64,000 nucleotides of DNA from Burkholderiales bacterium (GTDB lineage: Bacteria > Pseudomonadota > Gammaproteobacteria > Burkholderiales > Burkholderiaceae), in the NCBI GenBank assembly GCA_026225235.1, contig JAMFSK010000003.1:62001-126000 (forward strand), written 5' to 3'. Of the stretch, positions 37,349-48,787 are shown in pieces (positions within the stretch are counted from its first letter, which is position 1; each line of letters begins with the position of its first letter). The notes below the pieces were generated by a model, which was given only the letters and a program-made list of their open reading frames with translations, was not told the DNA's origin and did not search any database. Position numbers and translations under genes: made by a program.

Positions 37349-37712
37349 GACGCCCGGGCCGCCGCGCGGGGTGGCGATTCGATGCAGGCGGCGCACGCGC
37401 TCGACTGGCTCTTGCCCTTGTTGGTTGATCTGATCCTCATACTGCGGCACGGCGGAAAAGGGCCGAGCGCACTCGCTGAAACCATTCTGCGCACCGCTGG
37501 CGAGTGGGGGGGGTTATCCGGTGGATATAGTGAGTCGAGTGTCTTCTACGCGTCAGGCAGCACAATCGAGATGCGCGTCGAAGACCCATGGCGCCCGCCA
37601 GCGACCCGCACACCCGTGCCATTTCTCTCAGTATCCCAAATGCATGCTAACCCTGTTCGCTGGCCGCACTTGAGCGCGCCCTCAGTCTATGAGCGGCGGG
37701 GTTTCGGCCTCG
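37349..37712 (+). other. Gap holding a possible 3' continuation of the preceding hypothetical gene
   Basis: The reading frame of the preceding gene stays open past its TGA through this 364-base gap. The first 50 codons look protein-like and the remainder does not. No complete gene, RNA or terminator could be supported. Confidence 0.35.
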
Positions 37713-38615
37713 TCACGGCACCTCATGACCCAGGCAGGCCTCGTAAATCGAAAACCATTGCTGGATCGTCAGCTTGAGCGCCGTCGCGGCGATGGCCTCG
37801 TCGAGCACGCTGAGGCGGTGCGATCCGGTCAGCACGACAGGTTTGCTCGGCAACCGCAAGATCCAGGCGTAGATCACAGTGGCGGGGCTGACGCCAAGCG
37901 TGTGCGCAAGTGTGTCGACAGCCACGCGGATGCGCACGGCGTGTTCATCGGTGCCGACGAACAGGCGACCGCCGCCGAGCGCCGACCAGATCATCGGTGA
38001 TGCGCCGAGCGACTGTAGCTGGTCGAAGGTGCCGTCCGTCAGCGGATCGAGCCGTAGCGGCGAGAACTCGACCTGGTTGGTCACGAGCCTCACGCTGCTC
38101 GACAGGGCCTGGTACTGCCAGGGCGTGAAATTCGACACGCCGAAGTGAAGCACCTTGCCTTCCCGACGCAGCCGCGTGAAGGCTTCGGCCACTTCGTCGA
38201 GGTCGAGCAGGGGATCGGGGCGATGAATCAGCAACAGGTCGAGCCGGTCGGTGCGCAGGGCGCTCAGCGATTGCTCGACCGAGTCGACGATGTGCTGGGT
38301 GCTGGTGTTGTAGTGCTTGATCGCATGATCGGGCCGTCGGTCGACGGGCAGCGCGATGCCGCACTTGCTGACCAGTTCGATCTCGTCTCGTACCGAGGGC
38401 TTGAGTGCAAGCGCTTCGCCGAACAGGTCCTCGACGACGTAGCCGCCGTAGATGTCTGCGTGGTCGAAGCTGGTGACGCCACGTTCAACGGCGCGCTCAA
38501 TGAACTCAAGGCGCTGCGCCGGTCTCAGGTTCCATTCGCCAAGGCGCCACATGCCGGCGGTGATGCGCGACAAGCTCGGCCCCTGCGGGGCGATTTCAAT
38601 GCGGGGGCAATGCAT
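37713..38615 (-). CDS. Aldo/keto reductase (YdhF-like)
   Basis: This 300-residue TIM-barrel oxidoreductase has the catalytic tetrad of aldo/keto reductases: Asp and Tyr in SFDHADIYGG, Lys in LVSKCGI and His in LLLIHRPDP. Downstream blocks GVSNFTPWQYQAL and LTGSHRLSVLDEAI (NADPH binding) are intact. ATG 38615 is chosen over the adjacent TTG at 38618. It is the only clearly intact, recognisable gene in the 36.4-40.9 kb accessory stretch and has no operon partner. It would reduce an unidentified aldehyde or ketone. Confidence 0.88.
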   Translation of the reverse strand: MHCPRIEIAPQGPSLSRITAGMWRLGEWNLRPAQRLEFIERAVERGVTSFDHADIYGGYVVEDLFGEALALKPSVRDEIELVSKCGIALPVDRRPDHAIKHYNTSTQHIVDSVEQSLSALRTDRLDLLLIHRPDPLLDLDEVAEAFTRLRREGKVLHFGVSNFTPWQYQALSSSVRLVTNQVEFSPLRLDPLTDGTFDQLQSLGASPMIWSALGGGRLFVGTDEHAVRIRVAVDTLAHTLGVSPATVIYAWILRLPSKPVVLTGSHRLSVLDEAIAATALKLTIQQWFSIYEACLGHEVP

Positions 38616-38902
38616 CAACGGGGGCTCCAGTCTGGGTAAGGTAACCGAACCGCGACCACGCGAGCGTGGGGCATGAAATTCGAAACAGCAATGAGGGGCT
38701 TCGTCGTGTCGTCAGGGGCCGCGGGCTGACCGACGATCAACATCCGGATTCTACGAGATTGCGCTCGTCCGGAGTCGGAATGAGTAGAAATTGAAATCGC
38801 AACAGGCGGCGCCACCACGATACTCGAAGTGGGGTGTACCGAACTTCACACCCGATCGATCACCGTATTCGACCGAACTCTTACCGCGCAGGAAACATCT
38901 GA

Positions 38903-39339
38903 ATGGCTGATGTCGAACAAGCTCTCAAAGCTCTGAACATGAGCGGCTTTTATCGATCAAGCGAAACCGTGTTGATCAACAAATATGGGATGGCGCGCGG
39001 CACAAGTCCGATTCGTGCGATCGCGCACCCGCAGCAGGTCTCCCGGGCGCGCGAGATGTTTGTCGGCGTGTCCCGCACGGCGCTCCATGTGGCGCTGCTG
39101 CGTGCGACATCCTTTCCAGCGATGGAGTCCTCAAGGGGCGTCTGGCCGTCCATAAATGGAATGCGCGCATGGGCTGGGTCGCGTCCATTTGAGAATCGCC
39201 AGGGAAGAAGCGGGAACTGGCACACCAGCTTGAGGAGAGCAGGATTTTCCTGCCGGTCGTGGACATTCGGGTCGTGCCGCGCCGGGCGGAGTATCTGCCG
39301 CGGTTTGACGTGCCGGGCCGCACGCTCGACTTCGACTAA
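38903..39339 (+). pseudogene. Decayed gene of unknown family
   Basis: From ATG 38903 (after AGGAAA) one frame encodes a plausible N-terminus (ALNMSGFYRSSETVLINKYG, residues 11-30) up to about 39100. A different frame then encodes DILSSDGVLKGRLAVHKWN up to a TGA at 39190-39192. After that stop the same second frame continues with a plausible end (RELAHQLEESRIFLPVVDI and a final TLDFD) to TAA at 39337. One frameshift and one nonsense codon therefore separate three protein-like pieces. The family is not recognised. Confidence 0.45.
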
Positions 39340-39446
39340 GCGGCCCCAGGGCAGCGGCGCGTTGGCTTGAGTCGCACCGTCGTCCAACGGGAATCGGCGG
39401 TGGGTTCGATGAACTCGACCGGTGTTGGTTCAGCCTTGTCAGATGA

Positions 39447-40312
39447 TCCGGCGTTGCGGGAGCGGCAGTCGCAGACGCAATATGGAGTGCATCGTTTCGC
39501 GCGTTCGACGCCCGTGTCGACGCGCTCGATCAGCAGTTCAAGCAGCGACTTATCGGAAGCATGGGAATCGATCGGCGACTCGATCGATTCGTTGTCGAAG
39601 TCGACACGCTCGATCGGTACGTCGACGGACGACTTGCCGGAATGGATGCCCTCTCCACCCGTTCAGCGCCGTTTGCCGGCGAGCATGATGCGCCTGATGT
39701 CCAGTCGTCTGGTCAGCGTGCCAGGGACGTCGCGTGGCCGGATGACGTCGGATGGGGCCAGTTCTTCGGCGGGCTCGCGGGCCGGTTCGGTCAGTCAGTG
39801 GTCCAAGTCCACGGTTTCCTCGTACCGCTCGGGGGGAGACCGAGGGTTTGAATTCGAAGCGCCGCCGCGCGAATCTGTCACGTCACCGGCGCCACCGAGC
39901 CCGATCTATGCCGTCATACGCAAGAAGGTCGCGGATCACGTGCCGCTGCCGGCCGATGCCCCGTCTGTGCCGCGCAAGCCGGGCAGCTCGCGGGTTTTCG
40001 TGACTGCGCCACCGCCGCCGCCATTGCCTCCGCCCCCGCCTCCGTTGCCTCCTCCCATACTCGCGACCGATTCCCGTTTGCCGTTTGCTGCGGAGGGACT
40101 TCGCGGCCAACTGTCGAATCGGCTCCCGTGTTTGGCGAACCTGCCCGGTATACGTCAGCCACCACGCTTCGCCGCGGAGCATGCCCGAACCCAAGACCCT
40201 GGAAGAGGCGCGAATCGCCGAGCATTCAGCCGCCAACATGGCGGCGCTGATGACGAAGCTGGCGGAACGCCGTCTGCGCATCGCGTTGGACGACGAACTG
40301 TCCAAGGTGTGA
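39447..40312 (+). pseudogene. Probable frameshifted gene with a polyproline segment
   Basis: Protein-like sequence moves through three frames. From 39447 one frame encodes a helical region (FRAFDARVDALDQQFKQRL, then RRLDRFVVEVDTLDRYVDG) that ends at 39851. After the six-G run at 39831-39836 the next frame encodes SPIYAVIRKKVADHVPLPA and a long polyproline stretch. The third frame closes with TLEEARIAEHSAANMAALM and a stop at 40312. An intact alternative frame also exists from ATG 39409 to 40419 (336 residues, Ser/Arg-rich at first). By eye its codon-position composition over the first part is abnormal (lowest G+C at codon position 1), so decay is preferred. Confidence 0.4.
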
Positions 40313-40415
40313 ATCGACCCTTGCCTGCATGGGGCAGGCATTTAACCGGGCGACCGGACGTCTTCAGGCTGTCCGGAGCGCCCGTTTTGTTGGAGTGGCC
40401 AGCAGGCGAGCGGAC

Positions 40416-40961
40416 ATGAGTCTTCGTCAGTTCTTTATCAGCGGGAAGGATGAGCGACGCATCGTGGCGCTCAACGCGCACCGTCAGCAGATTGCGCGCA
40501 GGCCCGTGGACGCCATGCTGCATTGGCGAGAAGTTCGACGGGCGAGTGCGCACGCCTCGTATTGGTTGAATGCGACACGTCAGCTCAACGACAAACCTAC
40601 CATCGCGCCAGGCTCCGTTTTGACGGTGCGTGACTGGAAGCTGGTTGTGGCGAGTGCCGTTAGTGAGAAGGTGGGGACGATTCAACGTGGCGACCCGCCG
40701 ATGCTGTCGGGTCTGCCGTTTGGCGTGTATCCCGCGTCGATGCAGGCCAACGAGAGCTTGTCAGATATCGCCGTCTACACAGCAATCTGGCAGGCATGTC
40801 CCGGGGCCGGACCGCCAGCCCAGCCCGCCAGCCGAGATCTCGAGCCCCGGCCGGCGGCGGGGCTCAGGCGCGTCGCAGATTCCGGCTTTCGCGTCGACGA
40901 GCGGCCCAGCTCCGCAACCGGTCCATATAGAGATAGACCACCGGCGTCGTATAGAGCGTGA
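40416..40961 (+). CDS. Hypothetical protein, 181 residues
   Basis: No family is recognised. From ATG 40416 the first 130 residues look like a soluble protein (for example [20 protein letters not shown] and [19 protein letters not shown]). The last 32 codons run antisense to the 3' end of mdtC and are rich in Pro/Arg/Ser. The natural gene may therefore have ended earlier, with readthrough after loss of its stop. It follows two decayed ORFs on the same strand. Confidence 0.4.
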   Translation: MSLRQFFISGKDERRIVALNAHRQQIARRPVDAMLHWREVRRASAHASYWLNATRQLNDKPTIAPGSVLTVRDWKLVVASAVSEKVGTIQRGDPPMLSGLPFGVYPASMQANESLSDIAVYTAIWQACPGAGPPAQPASRDLEPRPAAGLRRVADSGFRVDERPSSATGPYRDRPPASYRA

Positions 40962-43900
40962 GCGCCTGACTCACGATCAGGCCGCCAACGATGGAGATGC
41001 CGAGCGGCTCGCGCAGCTCGGACCCTTCGCCGTGACCGAAGGCAAGCGGCAAGGCTCCGAGCAGGGCGGCGCAGGTCGTCATCATGATCGGCCGGAAGCG
41101 CAACATGCAGGCCTCGAAGATCGCGTCGTGCGAGTTCATGCCGCGACGGGTCGCGTCGATTGCGAAGTCGATCATCATGATGGCGTTCTTCTTGACGATC
41201 CCGATCAGCAGGAACACGCCGATCAGCGCGATGATGCTGAACTCGGTGTTGAACACCAGCAGGGCTAGCAGGGCACCGACACCCGCCGAAGGCAAGGTCG
41301 ACAGGATCGTGATCGGGTGGATATAGCTCTCATAGAGCATGCCGAGCACGATATAGATCGCGGCAAGCGCCGCGAGGATCAGCACAGGCTGATTGCTGAG
41401 CGACTCCTGGAAGGCCTGCGCCGCGCCACTGAAGCTTCCATTGATGGTGGCCGGCACCCCGATCTGGTTCATCGTGTCTCCAATGACCTGAGTCGCATCA
41501 GACAGCGATTTGCCCGGCGGCAGGTTGAACGAGATCGTGGTCGCGACAAACTGCCCCTGGTGGTTCACCGAGAGCGGGGTGTTGCCCGGCCCATAGCTGG
41601 CAAACGCGGAGAGCGGCACCATGGTCTCCTGTGCGGTGCTGACCGGCGCGCCGCTCGAACCACTCGACTTGCCGCTCGTCGCAATTGCATTGATCGACGC
41701 ATTGCGCGCGGAGTCCGCCGCGATCGTCGCCGCCGTCGCGCTAGTGCCGGCCCCCGCAGCGCCGACCGCGCCCGCCGACGAACCGGTGCTTGCGGTACTC
41801 GTCTGCGTCACGGTGCCCGCTGGCGCATTGGTCGTCTGGCTCCCGGTGGCATTGCCGCCCGATGTGCTCACGAAAATATCCTTGAGCATCTCGGGGCTTT
41901 GCCAATACTCGGGCGCCACTTCCATCACCACGTGATACTGGTTCAGCGGGTTGTAGATGGTCGAGACTTGCCGCTGGCCGAACGCGTCATAGAGCGTGTT
42001 GTCGATCTGGCTAGGCGTGATCTTGTAGCGCGCCGCGCTGGCCCGGTCGATATTGAGCTGAATGTCGAGTCCCTTTTGCTGCTGGTCGGAGTTCACATCG
42101 ACGAGCGTCGGGTTCTTCTGCAGCGCGAGCACGAGCTTGTTCGACCAGTCATAGAGTTCGGTGCTCGAATCGCCGAGCAGGGTGAACTGGTACTGGGCAT
42201 TGCTCTGACGGCCGCCAATGCGCAGATCCTGCACCGGCACCAGGAAGGTCTGGCCACCGGCGACGCGCGCGAGTTTCGGCCTGAGGCGGGCGTTGATCTG
42301 GTCGGCCGAAAGCTTGCGTTCTGCGAGCGGCTTGAGCGTGATGAACATGAAGCCCGAATTGGTCGCGCGGCCGCCCGTGAAGCCCACCACGCTCTCGACG
42401 CCCGGATCGGACTTGACGAGCCGCGTGAGTTCCGTGAACTTCACTTTCATCGCCTGGAAGGAGGTCGCCTGATCAGCCTGGATCCCGCCGATCATATTGC
42501 CGGTGTCCTGTTGCGGGAAGAAGCCCTTCGGCACGATGATGTAGAGATAGACGTTGAGTACGATGGTCCCGAGCAGGATCAGCAGGACGAGGCGCGGGAA
42601 ACGCAGCGCCACTTCGAGCGAGCGACGGTAGCCGTTCTGCACTTTGTCGAAGCCGGCTTCGAAGGCGCGCGAGAGCCGGCCCGGCGGTTTCTCCGTGTAC
42701 ACCTCGTCGTGATTGTCCGGATGCGGCTCGACCCCCTTCTTGAGGGGCACACGCAGCAACAGCGCGCACATCATCGGGGTGGTCGTCAGCGAGACCAGTA
42801 GCGACACGGCGATCGCCAGCGACAGCGTCATCGCGAACTCACGGAAAAGGCGCCCGACGATCCCGCCCATCAACAGGATCGGCAGGAACACGGCGATCAG
42901 CGAGAGCGACATCGAGACGACCGTGAAACCGACTTCCTTCGCGCCGAGCAGGGCGGCTTGCATCCGCGACATGCCGTTTTCCATATGGCGCGAGATATTC
43001 TCGAGCACCACGATGGCATCGTCGACGACAAAGCCCGTCGCGATGGTCAGCGCCATCAACGAGAGATTGTCGATGCTGTAGTTGAGCAGGTACATCGCGC
43101 CGAAGGTGCCGATGATCGAGATCGGCACAGCCACACTCGGGATCAGCGTCGCGCGCACACTGCGCAGGAACGCGAACACCGTCAGGATCACCAGCACGAT
43201 GGCGATGATGAGCGTGACGCCGGTATCCTTGAGCGAAGCGCGGATGGTAATCGAGCGATCGGCGGTGGGCGTGATGTCGACATCGGCCGGCATCGATTCC
43301 TTGAGCTTCGGCAGGACCGCCTTGACCCGGTCGATCGTATCGATGATGTTTGCGCCCGGCTGGCGATAGAGGATCACGAGCACGGCCGGTTCGCTGTTGA
43401 ACAGACCCAGGTTGCGCAAGTCTTCGACCGAATCGACCACCTCGCCGACATCGGTCAGATGCACTGCCGCATTGTTCCGGTAGCCGACGATCAGATCGCG
43501 ATACTGGCTCGCCTGACGAGCCTGGTCATTCGTATAGAGCTGGAAGCGAGTCGGACCTTGCTCGAAGGAACCCTTCGGGGCGTTGGCATTGGCCGAAGCC
43601 AGCGCCGCACGCACGTCCTCGAGGCCGATCCCGTAGTGGAACAGCGCATACGGCAGCAACTCGACCCGCACCGCTGGGTTCGCCGAGCCGCTGACGTCGA
43701 CTTCACCGACCCCTGCGACCTGCGAGAGCGCCTGCTGGAGAACCGTTGCGGCGGAATCGTAGAGCTGCCCGCGGGTCAGCGTCTTCGAGGTCATCGCCAG
43801 AATGATGATCGGCGCGTCGGCTGGATTGACCTTGTGATAGGTCGGGTTCGAGCGCAGCGCAGCCGGCAGGTCGGCGCGGGCCGCATTAATTGCGGCCTGG

Positions 43901-44223
43901 ACGTCGCGCGCGGCGCCGTCGATGTCCCGGTTAAGCCCGAACTGGAGCGTGATCCGGGTGGTGCCGAGCGAACTCATCGAGGTCATTTCGGCGACGTCGG
44001 CAATCGAGCCGAGGTGGCGTTCGAGCGGGCTCGCCACGCTCGTCGCGACCGTCTCCGGGCTGGCGCCCGGCAAGTTGGCCTGTACCGAGATGGTCGGGAA
44101 ATCGACTTGCGGCAGCGGTGAGACGGGCAGCTTGACGAAGGCAAACGCCCCGGCGAGGGCGATGCCGATCGACAGCAGTGTGGTCGCGACAGGGCGGCTG
44201 ATGAATAGCTTGGAGATATTCAT
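40864..44223 (-). CDS. mdtC: RND efflux transporter permease, MdtC-like, with large insertion
   Basis: This 1119-residue proton-driven pump of the HAE1/RND family begins [17 protein letters not shown]. It has the two large porter loops, the [17 protein letters not shown] motif with the proton-relay aspartates, and the late [17 protein letters not shown] segment. MdtC proteins are normally about 1025 residues. The excess is mainly a Ser/Ala/Thr/Gly-rich insertion of about 85-90 residues after [12 protein letters not shown], encoded near 41610-41880. It is the third gene of an mdtA-mdtB-mdtC unit, 81 bases after mdtB. With MdtB it forms the heteromeric pump for bile-salt or novobiocin-like compounds, using a TolC-type outer-membrane channel not found in the window. 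Confidence 0.9.
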   Translation of the reverse strand: MNISKLFISRPVATTLLSIGIALAGAFAFVKLPVSPLPQVDFPTISVQANLPGASPETVATSVASPLERHLGSIADVAEMTSMSSLGTTRITLQFGLNRDIDGAARDVQAAINAARADLPAALRSNPTYHKVNPADAPIIILAMTSKTLTRGQLYDSAATVLQQALSQVAGVGEVDVSGSANPAVRVELLPYALFHYGIGLEDVRAALASANANAPKGSFEQGPTRFQLYTNDQARQASQYRDLIVGYRNNAAVHLTDVGEVVDSVEDLRNLGLFNSEPAVLVILYRQPGANIIDTIDRVKAVLPKLKESMPADVDITPTADRSITIRASLKDTGVTLIIAIVLVILTVFAFLRSVRATLIPSVAVPISIIGTFGAMYLLNYSIDNLSLMALTIATGFVVDDAIVVLENISRHMENGMSRMQAALLGAKEVGFTVVSMSLSLIAVFLPILLMGGIVGRLFREFAMTLSLAIAVSLLVSLTTTPMMCALLLRVPLKKGVEPHPDNHDEVYTEKPPGRLSRAFEAGFDKVQNGYRRSLEVALRFPRLVLLILLGTIVLNVYLYIIVPKGFFPQQDTGNMIGGIQADQATSFQAMKVKFTELTRLVKSDPGVESVVGFTGGRATNSGFMFITLKPLAERKLSADQINARLRPKLARVAGGQTFLVPVQDLRIGGRQSNAQYQFTLLGDSSTELYDWSNKLVLALQKNPTLVDVNSDQQQKGLDIQLNIDRASAARYKITPSQIDNTLYDAFGQRQVSTIYNPLNQYHVVMEVAPEYWQSPEMLKDIFVSTSGGNATGSQTTNAPAGTVTQTSTASTGSSAGAVGAAGAGTSATAATIAADSARNASINAIATSGKSSGSSGAPVSTAQETMVPLSAFASYGPGNTPLSVNHQGQFVATTISFNLPPGKSLSDATQVIGDTMNQIGVPATINGSFSGAAQAFQESLSNQPVLILAALAAIYIVLGMLYESYIHPITILSTLPSAGVGALLALLVFNTEFSIIALIGVFLLIGIVKKNAIMMIDFAIDATRRGMNSHDAIFEACMLRFRPIMMTTCAALLGALPLAFGHGEGSELREPLGISIVGGLIVSQALTLYTTPVVYLYMDRLRSWAARRRESRNLRRA

Positions 44224-44304
44224 CGGCGCGCGTCCTCGCGCATGGGGACGCTGGCCTTGCGACCTAGCCGAGCGCGCATTCCAGTTCGCCTCTCGACTTG
44301 CATC

Positions 44305-47300
44305 TCAACTCGCATCGGCGCGCGCGGCCCCGCGGCCGCGTCCGAAACGGGCCCGCAGACGGCGCCCAAGGCTGTCGAAGCCGAGATAGATCACCGGCGT
44401 GGTGAACAGCGTCAGCATCTGGCTGACGACCAGGCCGCCGGCAATGGCGATACCGAGCGGGTGGCGCAGTTCCGAGCCTGCGCCCCAGCCGAGCATCAGC
44501 GGCAGGGCGCCGAGCAGGGCGGCCATGGTGGTCATCAGGATCGGCCGGAACCGCAGCAGGCAGGCCTGGTAGATCGCCTCGCGCGGGCTCTTGCCCTCGT
44601 CGCGCTCGGCCTCGAGCGCGAAGTCGATCATCATGATGGCGTTCTTCTTGACGATCCCGATCAGCAGCACGATCCCGATGATGGCGATCACGTCAAGATC
44701 CTTGCCGGCGATCATCAGCGCAAGCAGCGCGCCGACGCCGGCCGAAGGCAAGGTGGAAAGAATCGTGATCGGATGGATAAAGCTCTCATAGAGCACGCCC
44801 AGCACGATATACATCGTCACGATCGCCGCGAGGATCAGGAACAATTCGTTCGAGAGCGACGACTGGAAGGCGAGTGCCGCACCCTGGAAGCGCGTCGAGA
44901 ACGAGTTCGGCAGATTGATGTCGTGCTCGGCCTGTTCGATGGCCTTGACCGCCGCGCCGAGAGAGGCGCCCGGTGCGAGGTTGAACGAGATCGTCGAGGC
45001 CGGGAACTGCCCGAGATGGCTCACCACGAGCGGCGAGGTCTGCTCGGTAAAGGTCGCGATCGCCGAGAGCGGCACCTGGCCTGTCGAGGAGGTCGACGAG
45101 GGCAGGTAGAGGTCGCCCAGCGAGGCGACGGTGTGTTGCAACGCCGGGTCGGCTTCCATGATCACGCGATACTGGTTCGTCTGCGTGAAGATGGTCGAGA
45201 TGATCCGCTGGCCGAACGCATCGTAGAGCGCGCTGTCGACCGTGGCCGGCGTGATGCCGAAGCGCGCGGCGGTCTGCCGGTCGATATTGATGAACACCGA
45301 GGCACCGCTTTGCTGGAGGTCGCTCGCCACGTCGGCGAGTTCGGGCTGCTGCCTCAGGCGATCGACGAGTTTCGGCACCCAGGTGTTGAAGTCGTTCGCG
45401 TTGGCGTCTTCCAGGATGAACTGGTATTGCGTCGCGCTGACCGTCGAGTCGATCGTCAGATCCTGCACGGGCTGCATGAAGAGCTTGATGCCCGCGACCT
45501 GATCGGCATGCACCTGGATGCGCCGGATGATCTCGCTCGCATTGCTCGAGCGGTCGTCAAACGGCTTGAGGTTGATCAGGAAGCGGCCGCTATTGAGCGT
45601 CACATTGGTGCCGTCAACGCCGATGAACGACGACAGGCTCTCGACATCAGGATCCTTGAGGATCGCTTCAGCCAGAGCCTGCTGACGTACCGCCATGGCC
45701 TTGTACGAGGTCGACTGGGTCGCCTGTGAAATGCCCTGGATCACGCCGGTATCCTGTACCGGGAAGAAGCCTTTGGGGATCAGCACGTAGAGCAGGGCGG
45801 TGACCACTATGGTGAGCAGCGCGACGAAGAGCGTGAGGCGCTGGTGATCGAGCACGACGGTCAGCGCACGACCGTATTGCGCGATCACGCGGTCGAAGAA
45901 GGCACGAGTGCGCGCTTCGAAACCGCGCTCGTTGCGATGAGGGTCCCGGCGCAGCAGCATTGCGCACATCATCGGCACGAGCGTCAGCGAGACAACGGCC
46001 GAGATCACGATCGTCACGGCGAGCGTGATTGCAAACTCATGGAACAGCCGGCCGACCACATCGCCCATGAACAGCAGCGGAATCAGCACGGCGATCAGGG
46101 AGACCGTGAGCGAGATGATGGTGAAGCCGATCTGTTTGGAGCCCTTGAGCGCCGCTTCGAGCGGTGGATCGCCGGCCTCGACATAGCGCTCGATGTTTTC
46201 GATCATCACGATCGCATCGTCGACCACGAAGCCGGTCGCGATGGTCAGCGCCATCAGCGAGAGATTGTCGAGCGAGAAGCCGCACAGGTACATCACACCC
46301 AGCGTGCCGACCAGCGAGAGCGGCACTGACAGGCTCGGGATGAGGGTGGCGTAGGCGTTTGACAAGAAGAGGAAGATCACCAGCACCACGAGCGCGATCG
46401 ACATGCCGAGCTCGAACGCGACATCGCGCACCGAGGCACGGATCGTCGTCGTGCGGTCGGTCAGCACATGGACTTCGAGCGCGGCGGGCAGGGTCTGGCG
46501 CAACTGCGGCAGCAGTTTCTGGATCGCATCGACCGTCGCGATCACGTTCGCGCCCGGCTGCCGTTGCACGTTCAGGATCACCGCGGGCGTGCCGTTCATC
46601 CAGGCGCCGAGGTGTTCGTTTTCGGCGCCGTCGCTGATTTTCGCGACGTCGGTCAGCATCACCGGACGGCCGTTCTTATAGGCGATGACAGCGGTTTGGT
46701 ATTGGCTCGCGCTGGTGAGCTGGTCGTTCGCGTTAATCGCGTAGGCACGCGTCGGACCGTCGAAATTTCCCTTTGGCGTATTGACGTTGAGGTTCGAGAT
46801 CGAGGTGCGCAGATCGTCGAGGTTCAGGCCGTAGGCGGCGAGCGCGCGCGGGTTGGCCTGAATCCGGACGGCCGGCCGCTGGCCGCCGCTGATGCTCACC
46901 AGGCCCACGCCCGGCACTTGCGAAATTTTCTGGGCGAGACGCGTGTCGGCGAGGTCTTCGACCTGCGTGAGCGGCATGGTCTGCGACGTCAGCGCGAGCG
47001 TGAGAACCGGCGCGTCGGCCGGATTGACCTTCGCGTAGATCGGGGGGGCGGGCAGGTCGGCCGGCAGCAGGTTGCCCGCCGCATTGATCGCAGCCTGGAC
47101 TTCCTGCTCGGCGATATCGAGCGGCAGGTCGAGCGAGAACTGCAGCGTGATGACTGACGAGCCCGCCGAGCTGGTCGACGACATCTGGTTCAGACTCGGC
47201 ATTTCGCCGAACTGCCGCTCGAGCGGCGCGGTGACCGAGGAGGTCATCACATCCGGGCTGGCACCCGGATAGAAGGTCTGCACCTGGATGGTCGGGTAAT

Positions 47301-47421
47301 CGACCTCGGGCAGGGCCGACAGCGGCAGGAAACGCAGCGCGACCAGGCCGACCAGCATGATCGCTGCCATCAGCAGTGCGGTGCCGACCGGACGAAGAAT
47401 AAACAGGCGGGATGGGTTCAT
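44305..47421 (-). CDS. mdtB: RND efflux transporter permease, MdtB-like
   Basis: This 1038-residue RND pump begins [20 protein letters not shown] and has the intact [17 protein letters not shown] helix and [17 protein letters not shown]. Its length matches E. coli MdtB (about 1040). It lies ten bases after mdtA and before mdtC, the order of E. coli mdtABC, which supports a heteromeric MdtB2C pump. Unlike the MdtC-like partner, it has no low-complexity insertion. Confidence 0.93.
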   Translation of the reverse strand: MNPSRLFILRPVGTALLMAAIMLVGLVALRFLPLSALPEVDYPTIQVQTFYPGASPDVMTSSVTAPLERQFGEMPSLNQMSSTSSAGSSVITLQFSLDLPLDIAEQEVQAAINAAGNLLPADLPAPPIYAKVNPADAPVLTLALTSQTMPLTQVEDLADTRLAQKISQVPGVGLVSISGGQRPAVRIQANPRALAAYGLNLDDLRTSISNLNVNTPKGNFDGPTRAYAINANDQLTSASQYQTAVIAYKNGRPVMLTDVAKISDGAENEHLGAWMNGTPAVILNVQRQPGANVIATVDAIQKLLPQLRQTLPAALEVHVLTDRTTTIRASVRDVAFELGMSIALVVLVIFLFLSNAYATLIPSLSVPLSLVGTLGVMYLCGFSLDNLSLMALTIATGFVVDDAIVMIENIERYVEAGDPPLEAALKGSKQIGFTIISLTVSLIAVLIPLLFMGDVVGRLFHEFAITLAVTIVISAVVSLTLVPMMCAMLLRRDPHRNERGFEARTRAFFDRVIAQYGRALTVVLDHQRLTLFVALLTIVVTALLYVLIPKGFFPVQDTGVIQGISQATQSTSYKAMAVRQQALAEAILKDPDVESLSSFIGVDGTNVTLNSGRFLINLKPFDDRSSNASEIIRRIQVHADQVAGIKLFMQPVQDLTIDSTVSATQYQFILEDANANDFNTWVPKLVDRLRQQPELADVASDLQQSGASVFINIDRQTAARFGITPATVDSALYDAFGQRIISTIFTQTNQYRVIMEADPALQHTVASLGDLYLPSSTSSTGQVPLSAIATFTEQTSPLVVSHLGQFPASTISFNLAPGASLGAAVKAIEQAEHDINLPNSFSTRFQGAALAFQSSLSNELFLILAAIVTMYIVLGVLYESFIHPITILSTLPSAGVGALLALMIAGKDLDVIAIIGIVLLIGIVKKNAIMMIDFALEAERDEGKSPREAIYQACLLRFRPILMTTMAALLGALPLMLGWGAGSELRHPLGIAIAGGLVVSQMLTLFTTPVIYLGFDSLGRRLRARFGRGRGAARADAS

Positions 47422-47431
47422 GCTCTACCCG

Positions 47432-48787
47432 TCACTGAGCGTCGCTCGCGTGGTGATGCCGGTGCGCATGCGCACCGGACGCACCGGATGCGCCGCTGGC
47501 CCAGCCCGCGCCGCCTGCATGGGCGCCACTGGCGCCATGCGCGGCGGGGATGATGACCTTGGCATTCTCGCGCAGGCGGTCTGCGCCGTCGGTCACCACG
47601 GTTTCGCCGGCGTTGAGGCCCGACGCAATGCTCGTGCGTTCGCCATCGATCGGGCCGACCTTGACGACGCGGACTGTCACCGTGTTGTCGGGCTTGACGA
47701 CATAGACGAACTGCCCGATCGAGCCGGTCTGCACCGACGAGCTCGGCACGATCACCGCATCGTGCAGCGTGTCGACCAGCAGCTTGGTGGTGACGAACTG
47801 ATTCGGGAACAGCATCCCGTCCTTGTTATCGAACATCGCGCGCAGCTTGACCGTGCCGGTCGTCGTATCGATCTGGTTGTCGAGCGTATCGAGGTAGCCG
47901 CCCTGCAGGGCCGTCGTGCCACTGCGATCGTAGGCCGTCACCGACAATTGCGCGCCGGTGTGCACCCGCTTGAGCACGGCGGGCAGGTTGTCCTCGGCGA
48001 GCGTGAACAGCACGCTCATCGGCTGAAGCTGGGTGATCACGACCACGCCGTTGGTATCGCTCGTCTGCACGTAGTTGCCCGGGTCGACCTGGCGCAGGCC
48101 GATGCGGCCCGTGACCGGCGCGGTGATATGGGCGTACACGAGATCGAGCTTGGCCGTATCGATCGAAGCCTGGTCGGTGCGCACGGTCCCTTCGTATTGC
48201 TTGACGAGGAAGACCTGGTCATCGAGCTGCTGTTGCGCGATCGAGTCTTGCTTGATCAGCACCTCGAAGCGCGCGAGGTCGCGGCGCGCCTGGTCGAGCA
48301 ATGCCTGGTCGCGTGCGAGCGCGCCCTGGGCATTCTGCAACTGAATCTGGTACGGACGGGGGTCGACCTGGGCGAGGAAGTCGCCCTTCTTGACCATCTG
48401 GCCTTCGCGGAACGCGACATCGATGAGCGTCCCGGCGATTTGCGTGCGGACCGTGACAGTGGCGAGCGGCGTGACCGTGCCAAGCGCGTTGATGGTGACC
48501 GGCATGTCACCGGTGGTCACCTTGGCGACCGAGACTGCCTGGGCCTGGTTCGCGGCGAAGCGGCCGCCGCCGCCCCGGCCGCCGCGTGCCGCGCCACCCG
48601 GCGCCGAAGCCGAGGCGCCACCGGCGCCCGCCTCCGCGAGTTGCGCCTGATGCCGACGATGCAGCCAGAACGCGAGCGCGATCACGACCAGCACGATGAA
48701 TACGATCCAGACCCAGCGACGCTTAGGCCGCGACGTGACAGCAGGATATTCAGGGGGCACAGCAGGCTTGCGGTCTTTGTCGTCCAT
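47432..48787 (-). CDS. mdtA: Membrane fusion protein, MdtA-like, with His-rich tail
   Basis: This 451-residue periplasmic adaptor has a cytoplasmic start, a membrane anchor (WVWIVFIVLVVIALAFWL), a Gly/Ala-rich linker, split lipoyl half-motifs (VTVRTQIAGTLIDVAFREGQ and VYAHITAPVTGRIGLRQVDPG), an alpha-hairpin and beta-barrel domains. The final 35 residues are unusual for the family: Gly/Ala/Ser-rich and ending in GAHAHRHHHASDAQ. It is the first gene of the efflux operon and would link the MdtB-MdtC pump to an outer-membrane channel. Confidence 0.92.
   Translation of the reverse strand: MDDKDRKPAVPPEYPAVTSRPKRRWVWIVFIVLVVIALAFWLHRRHQAQLAEAGAGGASASAPGGAARGGRGGGGRFAANQAQAVSVAKVTTGDMPVTINALGTVTPLATVTVRTQIAGTLIDVAFREGQMVKKGDFLAQVDPRPYQIQLQNAQGALARDQALLDQARRDLARFEVLIKQDSIAQQQLDDQVFLVKQYEGTVRTDQASIDTAKLDLVYAHITAPVTGRIGLRQVDPGNYVQTSDTNGVVVITQLQPMSVLFTLAEDNLPAVLKRVHTGAQLSVTAYDRSGTTALQGGYLDTLDNQIDTTTGTVKLRAMFDNKDGMLFPNQFVTTKLLVDTLHDAVIVPSSSVQTGSIGQFVYVVKPDNTVTVRVVKVGPIDGERTSIASGLNAGETVVTDGADRLRENAKVIIPAAHGASGAHAGGAGWASGASGASGAHAHRHHHASDAQ

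Noticed and set aside
39409..40419. Intact 336-residue polyproline ORF as a BimA-like actin nucleator
   Set aside because: No signal peptide, WH2 motif or autotransporter domain is visible, and hand-counted codon-position composition (about 47, 65 and 78% G+C at positions 1, 2 and 3 over roughly 80 codons) is abnormal for a real frame. Treated as part of a decayed gene.
36363..40863. In-frame TGA codons as possible recoding (selenocysteine or readthrough)
   Set aside because: Frameshifts occur alongside the stops and no SECIS-like structure was noticed; decay explains both.
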